From Bacteroidales bacterium UBA3856 (GTDB lineage: Bacteria > Bacteroidota > Bacteroidia > Bacteroidales > UBA932), in assembly GCA_002392525.1 (NCBI GenBank), contig DGHE01000150.1, forward strand, positions 12,477 to 17,510: a stretch of DNA of 5,034 bases, written 5' to 3'. The notes under the pieces were generated by a model that was given only the letters and a program-made list of their open reading frames with translations, was not told the origin of the DNA and searched no databases. Positions 1 to 5,034 of the stretch are shown in pieces; within the stretch, counting starts at the first letter, position 1, and every line of letters starts with the position of its first letter. A program made the position numbers and the translations under genes.

Positions 1-495
1 ACCCGCTGCCAGATGTACAAGGGCGAGGCAGACTGGACCCTCATCGGCGCCGTGAAAGAGAACCCCCGCATGCACATACCTATAATAGGTAATGGAGACA
101 TCAACAGTGCACAGAAAGCGAAGGAAGCTTTTGAGCGCTACGGCGTAGACGGCATCATGGTGGGCCGTGCCAGCTTTGGACATCCCTGGATCTTCACCGA
201 AATCCGGCACCTCCTGGACACCGGCGAGGAGCTTCCACCCATGAGCGTGAAAGACCGCGTGGCCCTTGCCAAACGCCATTTCCAGCTCTCACTGGATTTG
301 AAAGGACCCGTTACCGGCGTGTACGAGATGCGTCGCCACCTCAGTTGCTACTTCAAAGGACTCCGGGACTTCAAAGATACCCGCATCAAACTCGTCACTT
401 CCAAAGATCCGGAGGAAATCATGACCACCCTGGACTACGTAGCCCAGCGCTGGGGTGAGGAAACCCCCGAAGTGGAAGGCGTGTACGGACTGTAA
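1..495 (+). CDS. dusB: tRNA-dihydrouridine synthase, DusB-like (C-terminal part, cut by the window edge)
   Basis: FMN-dependent enzyme that reduces specific uridines in the tRNA D-loop to dihydrouridine, using NAD(P)H, in the cytoplasm. The frame is open from base 1, so the N-terminal half of the TIM barrel, including the catalytic Cys, lies outside the window. What remains starts with TRCQMYKGEADW (bases 1-36), matching the family's RTR-x4-G-x-A-D/E segment. It continues with IGNGDI (about bases 85-102) and VGRASFGHPWIF (about 160-195), the late-barrel flavin phosphate-binding region. The last 80 or so residues form the helical C-terminal tRNA-binding domain, with the DTGEELPP linker seen in DusB proteins. 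It ends at TAA 493-495. Membership of the Dus family is clear. The DusB subtype rests on resemblance to E. coli DusB in the second half and is less certain than the family. pfkA follows 63 bases later on the same strand but appears to have its own promoter. Confidence 0.93.
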   Translation, partial: TRCQMYKGEADWTLIGAVKENPRMHIPIIGNGDINSAQKAKEAFERYGVDGIMVGRASFGHPWIFTEIRHLLDTGEELPPMSVKDRVALAKRHFQLSLDLKGPVTGVYEMRRHLSCYFKGLRDFKDTRIKLVTSKDPEEIMTTLDYVAQRWGEETPEVEGVYGL

Positions 496-508
496 TCCCC
501 TTCCACTT
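470..508 (+). terminator. Inverted repeat over the dusB stop codon, possible terminator or 3'-end hairpin
   Basis: AAGTGGAAGG (470-479) is perfectly complementary to CCTTCCACTT (499-508), giving a 10-bp stem. The 19-base loop holds the dusB stop codon, and GGA 487-489 with TCC 496-498 could pair inside it. No T-run follows (the next bases are GATGATAATCCCCC), so this is not a textbook intrinsic terminator. Its position at the gene end suggests an mRNA 3' end or an RNA-stability element. The right arm overlaps the TTG element of the pfkA promoter candidate by two bases. A chance pairing cannot be excluded. Confidence 0.35.
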
Positions 509-539
509 GATGATAATCCCCCAAAAAGTAGTATATTTG
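507..539 (+). promoter_or_regulatory. Bacteroidota-type promoter candidate for pfkA
   Basis: TATATTTG at 532-539 matches the Bacteroidota -7 consensus TAnnTTTG exactly. A TTG lies 22 bases upstream at 507-509, about where the -33 element is expected. Transcription would begin near 544-547, leaving a 5' leader of only about 12-15 bases before the pfkA ATG. That leader (AAAATTTTAATAAGTCT) is A/T-rich and has no Shine-Dalgarno, which is usual in this phylum. The match is seen directly; promoter activity is inferred. Confidence 0.68.
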
Positions 540-558
540 CAAAAATTTTAATAAGTCT

Positions 559-1548
559 ATGGAAAGGAAAATCAATACCATCGGCGTACTTACCTCGGGC
601 GGTGACGCCCCGGGCATGAACGCCGCCATCCGTGCCGTCACGCGCAGCGCCCGCGCCCACGACATCAACGTCATCGGCGTCATGCGCGGTTACTTCGGCC
701 TCATCGAGAAAGAATTCGTCAAATTCACTTCCTCCAGCGTTTCCAACACCATCCAGCGCGGCGGTACCATCCTCAAGACGGCCCGCTGCACGGCATTCCT
801 CACCCCCGAGGGCCGCAAGAAGGCCTACGAAAACATGGTGGAGGCCGGCATCGACGCCCTGGTGGTCATCGGCGGCAACGGCTCCCTCACCGGAGCCCAG
901 CTCTTTGCCCGTGAGTATGACCTTCCTATCATCGGCCTGCCCGGAACCATCGACAACGACCTCTATGGCACGGACTCCACCATCGGGTACGACACGGCCC
1001 TCAACACCATCGTGGACTGCGTGGACAAGATCCGCGACACCGCCAACTCCCACGACCGCATATTCTTTATTGAAGTCATGGGCCGCGATGCCGGCTTCCT
1101 GGCCCAAAACAGCGCCATCGCTTCCGGTGCCGAGGCCGCCATCATCCCCGAAGGCAAAACCGACGTGGACCAGCTGGCCGAGTTCATTGAACGGGGCAAG
1201 CGCAAGAGCAAGAACAGCGCCATCGTGCTGGTGAGCGAAGCCCAGAAAGACGGTGTAGGCGGTGCTTTTTACTACGCCGACCGTATCAAGAAGGAGTACC
1301 CCCAGTTTGACGCCCGCGTTACCATCCTGGGCCACCTGCAGCGCGGCGGTTCACCCACCGCTTACGACCGCATCCTGGCATCCCGCATGGGATACGCCGC
1401 CATCGAGGCTCTCCTGGAAGGCCAGCGCAACGTGATGATCGGCATCAAGAACGACGAAATCGTCTACGTGCCCATCTCCCGTGCCATCAAGATGGACAAG
1501 CCCATCAACAAGGAACTGATCTCTGTCCTTAACGTTCTTTCGATGTAA
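559..1548 (+). CDS. pfkA: 6-phosphofructokinase
   Basis: Phosphorylates fructose 6-phosphate to fructose 1,6-bisphosphate, the committing step of glycolysis, in the cytoplasm. At 329 aa it is near the 320 aa of E. coli PfkA and covers the whole family fold. Visible motifs, in order: SGGDAPGMN (13-21, phosphate-binding loop), [10 protein letters not shown] (104-113), PGTIDND (128-134, with D132 as catalytic base), SHDR (164-167), EVMGRDAG (172-179, substrate binding), [14 protein letters not shown] (253-266, with R253, H259 and R262 contacting fructose 6-phosphate). Gly108 sits where ATP-dependent enzymes have Gly and PPi-dependent enzymes have Asp, which favours ATP. Residue 107 is Asn, whereas E. 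coli has the Mg-binding Asp103. Residues aligning with the E. coli allosteric site (for example R159, E192, K218) seem present, so effector control is possible. The ATG at 559 is the only reasonable start: the in-frame stop upstream is the dusB stop, and the family motif begins a few residues in. The gene converges on lpxK and overlaps it by 20 bases. Confidence 0.97.
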   Translation: MERKINTIGVLTSGGDAPGMNAAIRAVTRSARAHDINVIGVMRGYFGLIEKEFVKFTSSSVSNTIQRGGTILKTARCTAFLTPEGRKKAYENMVEAGIDALVVIGGNGSLTGAQLFAREYDLPIIGLPGTIDNDLYGTDSTIGYDTALNTIVDCVDKIRDTANSHDRIFFIEVMGRDAGFLAQNSAIASGAEAAIIPEGKTDVDQLAEFIERGKRKSKNSAIVLVSEAQKDGVGGAFYYADRIKKEYPQFDARVTILGHLQRGGSPTAYDRILASRMGYAAIEALLEGQRNVMIGIKNDEIVYVPISRAIKMDKPINKELISVLNVLSM

Positions 1549-2548
1549 TGGATTTCATCAGCGTTTCCGTAAACGCTGCATCTTCCTCCGGCGTGAGGAA
1601 CGTTGCCTCGATAGGCAGATAGAAAAGACGCTTACGCACATCTTCGGGGATATTCTTACAATCCCGCAGGCGCTGGGCGTCTTTTTCTGTTGTCATGAGG
1701 CAGGCGGTAGGGTTGGCCTTCACGGCAGCGGCGATGCTGCGGATGTCGGAGGAGGTGAAGCGATGGTGGTCCGGGAACTCGAGTTTCTCCACCATCTTAT
1801 AGGTGTCCGAGATGTACATCCTCAGCTGCGCATTGTTGGCGATGCCGGAGACCAGCACCAGCCGTTTGGAGTAAATATAGTGGGGGTCGGCCTCCGGGAA
1901 AACGGGCTCCGGAGGACAGTAGCTCACGGTGGTGAAATACAGCTCCTGATCTTCCCGGAGGTTAAGGCGGCTGCGCCATTCTCCCCGCTCTACCTGGTCA
2001 AGCTCGGCCGGGCTCTTGGATACGATGACTACCTGGGCGCGCCTCAGCTGCGAAGGAAGGTCTCTCAGATGTCCCCAGGGCATGAGGCGGTCTTCGAAGA
2101 TGGGGCGGTTGTAATCTACGAGCACAATGTTCAGCGTGGGACGGAGGCGGCGGTACTGGAAGGCATCGTCCAGGATGATGAGGTCCACGCCGCTGAGCTG
2201 CTCGCATCCATGAATGCGGTTCTTGTCCACCGCCACGGTCACCATGGGGAACTTGCGGGCCATCTGCAGGGGTTCGTCTCCCATCTGGCGGGCCGATGCA
2301 TCTGTCCCGGCCACCTGGAAGCCATGGCTCTTGCGCTTGTATCCGCGCGAAAGGACGGCCAGCTGGCGGGAACCCCAGCTGTCACTTCCCAGCAGCTTCC
2401 TCAGGATCATTTCCGTATGGGGCGTCTTTCCCGTACCGCCAACGGTAATGTTTCCCACGCAGATGGTGGGAACGTGGGCTTCATGGGATTTCTTCCAGCC
2501 CTTGTCGTACATCAGGTTCCGAAGGGCCAATACCAGCTTATAAATCAT
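1529..2548 (-). CDS. lpxK: Tetraacyldisaccharide 4'-kinase (lipid A biosynthesis)
   Basis: Transfers the gamma-phosphate of ATP to the 4' position of the tetraacylated disaccharide to form lipid IVA, at the cytoplasmic face of the inner membrane. The 339 aa match the family size (328 aa in E. coli). Motifs seen: Walker [13 protein letters not shown] (32-43), [11 protein letters not shown] (67-77), [12 protein letters not shown] (90-101), Walker B-like [10 protein letters not shown] (126-135), MPWGHLRDL (156-164), FPDHHRF (258-264) and TTEKDAQRL (286-294). By alignment from memory, D108 and H261 correspond to the D99/H261 catalytic pair of E. coli LpxK. The N-terminus ([18 protein letters not shown]) looks like the membrane-associating helix that precedes the kinase fold. 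The ATG lies 15 bases after the stop of the DAHP synthase fusion, so co-transcription with the aromatic genes is likely; no separate promoter or clear Shine-Dalgarno is visible. The 3' end overlaps pfkA by 20 bases. Confidence 0.96.
   Translation of the reverse strand: MIYKLVLALRNLMYDKGWKKSHEAHVPTICVGNITVGGTGKTPHTEMILRKLLGSDSWGSRQLAVLSRGYKRKSHGFQVAGTDASARQMGDEPLQMARKFPMVTVAVDKNRIHGCEQLSGVDLIILDDAFQYRRLRPTLNIVLVDYNRPIFEDRLMPWGHLRDLPSQLRRAQVVIVSKSPAELDQVERGEWRSRLNLREDQELYFTTVSYCPPEPVFPEADPHYIYSKRLVLVSGIANNAQLRMYISDTYKMVEKLEFPDHHRFTSSDIRSIAAAVKANPTACLMTTEKDAQRLRDCKNIPEDVRKRLFYLPIEATFLTPEEDAAFTETLMKSITSKER
1559..1578 (+). terminator. Hairpin just after the pfkA stop, within the lpxK 3' end; possible terminator
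   Basis: CAGCGTTT (1559-1566) and AAACGCTG (1571-1578) form a perfect 8-bp stem with a CCGT loop, starting 10 bases after the pfkA stop codon. On the opposite strand the same bases encode residues near position 325-330 of LpxK. No T-run follows on the + strand (CATCTTCC), so it would be a weak intrinsic terminator at best. Its place at a convergent junction makes a role in ending or trimming the pfkA transcript plausible, but it may simply be coding sequence. Confidence 0.33.
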
Positions 2549-2563
2549 AGCTTCTCGTTTAAT

Positions 2564-3652
2564 TTAACTTTCCAGCACGCGGTTCTGCACGCGCACGGAT
2601 TCGTCGTGGATGGCGGTCATGATGGCCGTGATGGCATCGGCCGATATCCCCAGCGCAGCGCCCCGCTCCACCATGTCGGAGAGCACCTGCTCCCATCGGC
2701 CTGCCTGGAGGATGGCCACGTTATGCTCCTTCTTGTACTGGCCGATGGCCTGGCTCACGCCCATGCGGTCCTTCAGGAGTTTAAGGAGGTTTTCGTCGAT
2801 GACGTCGATGCGGGCGCGAAGGGCGTCGATCCCCTCCTTGTAGGCCTCGTTCTCGGAGGTGTTCTCACGGATGACAAGGCTCTCCAGGAGTGTCTGGAGG
2901 TTCTGGGGAGTGAGCTGCTGTTTGGCGTCGGACCAGGCGCAGTCCGGGTTGCAGTGACTTTCTACCATGAGGCCGTCCAGGCCCAGGTCCATGGCCCGCT
3001 GAGACAACTCCAGAAGGTACTTACGGTCACCGGCCATGTGGGAAGGGTCGGCAAAGAAGGTCATCTGGGGGTAGCGGGTACGCAGCTCGATGGCAATCTT
3101 CCAGCCCGGATCGTTGCGGTACGGGATGCTGGCCGATGTGGAGAACCCGCGGTGAATCACGCCCAGCTTCCTGAGGCCGGCGCGGTTCAGGCGCTCCAGG
3201 GCGCCAATCCACAGGTCCAGGTCCGGGTTCACGGGATTCTTCACCAGAACGGGGATGTCGGTGCCTTCGAGGGCATCGGCAATCTCCTGCATGAGGAAGG
3301 GATTGGCCGATGTGCGGGCTCCCACCCAAACGATGTCCACCCCGTACTTGATGCACTCCAGCACATGCTTTTCGGAGGCAACCTCGGTGCACACTTTCAT
3401 GCCCAGTTCCTGCTTCACGCGGCGGAGCCACCTCAGGCCCTGCGTACCCACGCCCTCAAAGGAGCCCGGGTGTGTACGCGGCTTCCAGATGCCGGCGCGG
3501 TAAACATGGATGCCAAAGTCATTGAGACCCTTAGCCGTTTCCATCACCTGCTCCTCGGTCTCGGCAGAGCAGGGACCGGCAATGCACATGGGACGCGGAA
3601 GGGTGAAAAAGCCCCATTCGGTTCCGGGGATGATATCTAATTCGTGTGCCAT
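2564..3652 (-). CDS. Bifunctional DAHP synthase / chorismate mutase (AroQ domain at the C-terminus)
   Basis: Residues 1 to about 262 form a type I DAHP synthase of the beta / KDO8P-synthase-like group, condensing phosphoenolpyruvate and erythrose 4-phosphate at the entry of the shikimate pathway. Motifs: IAGPCSAE (24-31), IWKPRTHPGSFEGVG (55-69), GARTSANP (111-118), VKNPVNPD (137-144), IHRGFS (166-171), DPSHMAG (202-208), ESHCNPDCAWSD (231-242). C28, H205, E231 and D242 fit the four metal ligands; the 26- and 11-residue gaps between the last three equal those in Thermotoga DAHP synthase. Residues from about 270 to 362 form an AroQ chorismate mutase, chorismate to prephenate. R279, R296, K307, R319, S352 and Q356 fall gap-free on E. 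coli active-site residues R11, R28, K39, R51, S84 and Q88. There is no N-terminal ACT domain. In Prevotella and Porphyromonas homologues of this layout the mutase domain also mediates feedback by prephenate; the same is inferred here. The ATG follows the tyrA stop by 19 bases. The often-used symbols aroF and aroG are ambiguous for this fusion. Confidence 0.96.
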   Translation of the reverse strand: MAHELDIIPGTEWGFFTLPRPMCIAGPCSAETEEQVMETAKGLNDFGIHVYRAGIWKPRTHPGSFEGVGTQGLRWLRRVKQELGMKVCTEVASEKHVLECIKYGVDIVWVGARTSANPFLMQEIADALEGTDIPVLVKNPVNPDLDLWIGALERLNRAGLRKLGVIHRGFSTSASIPYRNDPGWKIAIELRTRYPQMTFFADPSHMAGDRKYLLELSQRAMDLGLDGLMVESHCNPDCAWSDAKQQLTPQNLQTLLESLVIRENTSENEAYKEGIDALRARIDVIDENLLKLLKDRMGVSQAIGQYKKEHNVAILQAGRWEQVLSDMVERGAALGISADAITAIMTAIHDESVRVQNRVLES

Positions 3653-3671
3653 AGTTTTGTCTTTCTGAGTG

Positions 3672-4529
3672 TTAGCGAAGAATCTTCTTGATCTTGTTGG
3701 CTTCTGTAATGAGTTCCCTGATCTTGTCTTCGTCGTAAGAAGCTACAGCTTCGCGGAAAGCTTTCATTTTTTCTATATAAGTGTCCATCACCTGCAGCAC
3801 GTTGTCGTGGTTCTGGGTGAGGATGGGGACCCACATGTCGGCATTGGACTTGGCAAGGCGCACGGTACTGGAAAAGCCGCCGCTGGCCAGGTCGAAGATG
3901 TGTTTCTCATCCTTCTCCTTATCCAGCACGGTGAGGGCCAGGGCGAAGGAGGTGACGTGAGAAATGTGGGACACATAGGCCGTGTGCACATCGTGCTGGG
4001 CAGCGCGCATGTACAGGGGGCGCATGTTGAGTACCGCATACATTTCCTCAATCTTTCGGACGGCCTCAGGAGCACTTTCCTCACTGTCGCAGAAGATGCA
4101 GGCACGGCCGTCAAAGAGGCCGGGCTGGGCCGCCCAGGGGCCGCTGTACTCGGTACCGGCCATGGGATGCGTGCTCACAAAACGGCTGCGGCGCGGGTGA
4201 TACTGCGTATCCCGGCAAATCTGCTCCTTGGTAGAGCACACGTCAATGACAATCTGGTTGTCACCGATCTTATCGAGAATTTGCGTTACCAGCTTCACGG
4301 CCGCACCCACGGGAACGGCCACCACAATGATATCGGCCTCCTTCACGCAGGTGTCGAGGTCTGTCACTTCATCGACCAGGCCGATGGTGAGGGCCGCCTG
4401 TGCCGCAACGGAATCCTTCTCCACGCCAAGCGTACGGGACGCGAAGCCCCTGCGCCTGAGATCCAGCGCCAGGGAGCCGCCGATAAGGCCAAGGCCGATA
4501 ACTCCAACCGTGATGTGTAACTCGCTCAT
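3672..4529 (-). CDS. tyrA: Prephenate dehydrogenase
   Basis: Oxidatively decarboxylates prephenate to 4-hydroxyphenylpyruvate in tyrosine synthesis, in the cytoplasm. The 285 aa are a single-function TyrA without a chorismate mutase or ACT domain. The Rossmann fingerprint VIGLGLIGGSLA (10-21) opens the protein. An acidic residue after the second strand (E37 in LGVEKD) favours NAD+ over NADP+. DVCSTKEQI (96-104), STHPMAGTEYSGP (119-131, with H121), HTAYVSHISHV (182-192) and DLASGGFSSTVRLA (213-226, with R224) are the dehydrogenase signatures of substrate binding and catalysis. The C-terminal half is helical, as in the family's dimerisation domain. Arogenate dehydrogenase activity cannot be excluded from sequence alone. 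The gene lies between the aminotransferase, 71 bases upstream with a hairpin in the gap, and the fusion supplying its substrate, 19 bases downstream. With no ACT domain here, feedback control probably acts on the fusion protein or by tyrosine binding in the TyrA fold. Confidence 0.95.
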   Translation of the reverse strand: MSELHITVGVIGLGLIGGSLALDLRRRGFASRTLGVEKDSVAAQAALTIGLVDEVTDLDTCVKEADIIVVAVPVGAAVKLVTQILDKIGDNQIVIDVCSTKEQICRDTQYHPRRSRFVSTHPMAGTEYSGPWAAQPGLFDGRACIFCDSEESAPEAVRKIEEMYAVLNMRPLYMRAAQHDVHTAYVSHISHVTSFALALTVLDKEKDEKHIFDLASGGFSSTVRLAKSNADMWVPILTQNHDNVLQVMDTYIEKMKAFREAVASYDEDKIRELITEANKIKKILR

Positions 4530-4543
4530 CCTGTGTCTTTTAT

Positions 4544-4581
4544 AAGATTTCTCCCCTGCGATTTTTCGGGGGAGAAATCTT
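4544..4581 (-). promoter_or_regulatory. Strong intercistronic hairpin before tyrA (attenuator, terminator or processing site)
   Basis: Bases 4544-4556 (AAGATTTCTCCCC) and 4569-4581 (GGGGAGAAATCTT) are perfect 13-base inverted repeats. Between them CGA 4559-4561 and TCG 4566-4568 can pair, leaving a 4-base loop and a 2-base bulge. The tyrA ATG lies 14 bases past the stem on the - strand. Neither strand has a T-run directly after the stem (- strand: ATAAAAGACACAGG), so it lacks the mark of a simple intrinsic terminator. No gene on the + strand could use it. A partial-termination, RNA-processing or stability element between the aminotransferase gene and the tyrA–lpxK genes is the likeliest reading. 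No leader peptide rich in Phe, Tyr or Trp codons fits in the 71-base gap, and no TAnnTTTG match is seen there on the - strand. Confidence 0.6.
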
Positions 4582-4600
4582 GTAATTCGTTAACTATAAA

Positions 4601-5034
4601 TTACTTACAAATCACGCTAATTTTTTCAAGCGCCTTCGTAAGCGTGGGTACATTGGCGCAAAGGGAGATGCGCAGGTACTTGGCGCCGTTGCTGCCGAAG
4701 ATGAAACCGGGGGTGAGGAACACACCGGCCTCGTAGAGGAACTTGTCGCTCCAGTCCACGGCCTCTCCGGAAGGGACATGGCCCCATACGTACAGGCCAC
4801 CGGCGTTGTTGTCGTACTGGCAGCCCAGCACGTCCATGATCTTGCAGGCAACCTCGCGGCGGGCAGCATACTCTTTGTTGAGCGCCTTGTACCACTCGTC
4901 GCCTGAGTTGAGGGCCACTACGGCAGCCTCCTGGATACCGCGGAACATGCCGGAATCCATCTGGGACTTTACCTTGAGGACTTCCTTGATGACGGCAGCG
5001 TCACCCACCAGCATACCCACACGCCAGCCGGCCA
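4601..5034 (-). CDS. Class I/II PLP-dependent aminotransferase (C-terminal part, cut by the window edge)
   Basis: Fold-type I aminotransferase; the visible 144 or so residues are the C-terminal third. The frame is open to the right edge and its first complete codons read AGWRVGMLVGD, the segment that follows the PLP-binding lysine (typically SK-x-x-N-MAGWR-x-G). The lysine itself therefore lies just outside the window. Further family marks are NAGGLYVWGHVP, the GVFLTPG stretch (usual form GVxxxPG) and KYLRISLC, whose Arg binds the substrate carboxylate. It ends at TAA (4603-4601). The GTG at 5020 and ATG at 5014 are internal codons, not starts. Given tyrA and the DAHP synthase fusion downstream, it probably makes phenylalanine and/or tyrosine from their keto acids, or aspartate. 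In Bacteroides such a gene sits beside pheA and the DAHP synthase fusion. Substrate specificity cannot be read from this fragment. Confidence 0.9.
   Translation of the reverse strand, partial: AGWRVGMLVGDAAVIKEVLKVKSQMDSGMFRGIQEAAVVALNSGDEWYKALNKEYAARREVACKIMDVLGCQYDNNAGGLYVWGHVPSGEAVDWSDKFLYEAGVFLTPGFIFGSNGAKYLRISLCANVPTLTKALEKISVICK

Noticed and set aside
289..1335. A 348-codon open frame on the - strand opposite dusB and pfkA
   Set aside because: It lies antisense to two clear genes, crosses the pfkA promoter region and shows no recognisable motif; the conserved PfkA residues fix the coding strand.
1763..3640. A 625-codon open frame on the + strand opposite lpxK and the DAHP synthase fusion
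   Set aside because: It spans two well-recognised genes on the other strand, its protein resembles no family I know, and it is rich in His, Gly and Val in the way antisense frames of GC-rich genes are. It is a shadow frame.
2699..3652. KNP in place of the usual KRG motif in the DAHP synthase as a sign of a new activity
   Set aside because: The VKNPVNPD form is, as I recall it, normal for the Bacteroidota fusion enzymes, and all four metal ligands are present, so it is a subgroup trait rather than a novelty.
3653..3671. A separate promoter for the DAHP synthase fusion in the gap after tyrA
   Set aside because: The 19 bases contain no TAnnTTTG-like box on the - strand and the spacing is typical of an operon junction.
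3669..4520. A 283-codon open frame on the + strand opposite tyrA
   Set aside because: It is an almost exact antisense mirror of tyrA, which has all its family motifs. No start signals or family resemblance.
4533..4736. A possible 67-aa + strand ORF starting in the tyrA upstream gap
   Set aside because: Its first part is A/T-rich intergenic hairpin sequence and the rest is antisense to the aminotransferase gene; no promoter or recognisable protein features support it.

Overview
The window looks like ordinary chromosomal core metabolism from a member of the Bacteroidota, most likely the order Bacteroidales; the order is inferred. Four things point there: a fused DAHP synthase–chorismate mutase with the mutase at the C-terminus, as in Bacteroides, Prevotella and Porphyromonas; an lpxK gene, so a Gram-negative that makes lipid A; a TTG / TAnnTTTG-type promoter before pfkA instead of a sigma70-like one; and A/T-rich start regions without a clear Shine-Dalgarno. 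The coding DNA is fairly GC-rich, and A/T-rich sequence is largely confined to the short intergenic gaps. Nothing indicates a phage, plasmid, insertion sequence, CRISPR array or RNA gene.

Layout. On the + strand, bases 1-495 are the C-terminal part of a DusB-like tRNA-dihydrouridine synthase, cut by the left edge. A 63-base gap carrying a good promoter candidate leads into a complete pfkA (559-1548). On the - strand, read right to left, come the C-terminal part of a class I/II aminotransferase (5034-4601, cut by the right edge), a 71-base gap with a strong perfect hairpin, tyrA (4529-3672), the DAHP synthase/chorismate mutase fusion (3652-2564) and lpxK (2548-1529). The two gene groups converge, and the last 20 bases of pfkA and lpxK overlap. 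There is no gene-free stretch over 300 bases; the longest gap is the 71 bases at 4530-4600.

How the genes work together. The fusion protein makes DAHP at the entry of the shikimate pathway and also converts chorismate to prephenate. TyrA takes prephenate to 4-hydroxyphenylpyruvate. The aminotransferase is placed to do the final transamination to tyrosine and/or phenylalanine. lpxK, at the end of the same tightly spaced run, belongs to another pathway (lipid A 4'-phosphorylation) and probably shares the transcript. pfkA is the committing kinase of glycolysis under its own promoter.

I did not find a previously undescribed system. The points most worth checking are the 13-bp perfect hairpin between the aminotransferase gene and tyrA, an Asn in place of the usual Asp in the PfkA GGDGS motif, and the hairpins at the pfkA/lpxK junction and at the end of dusB.
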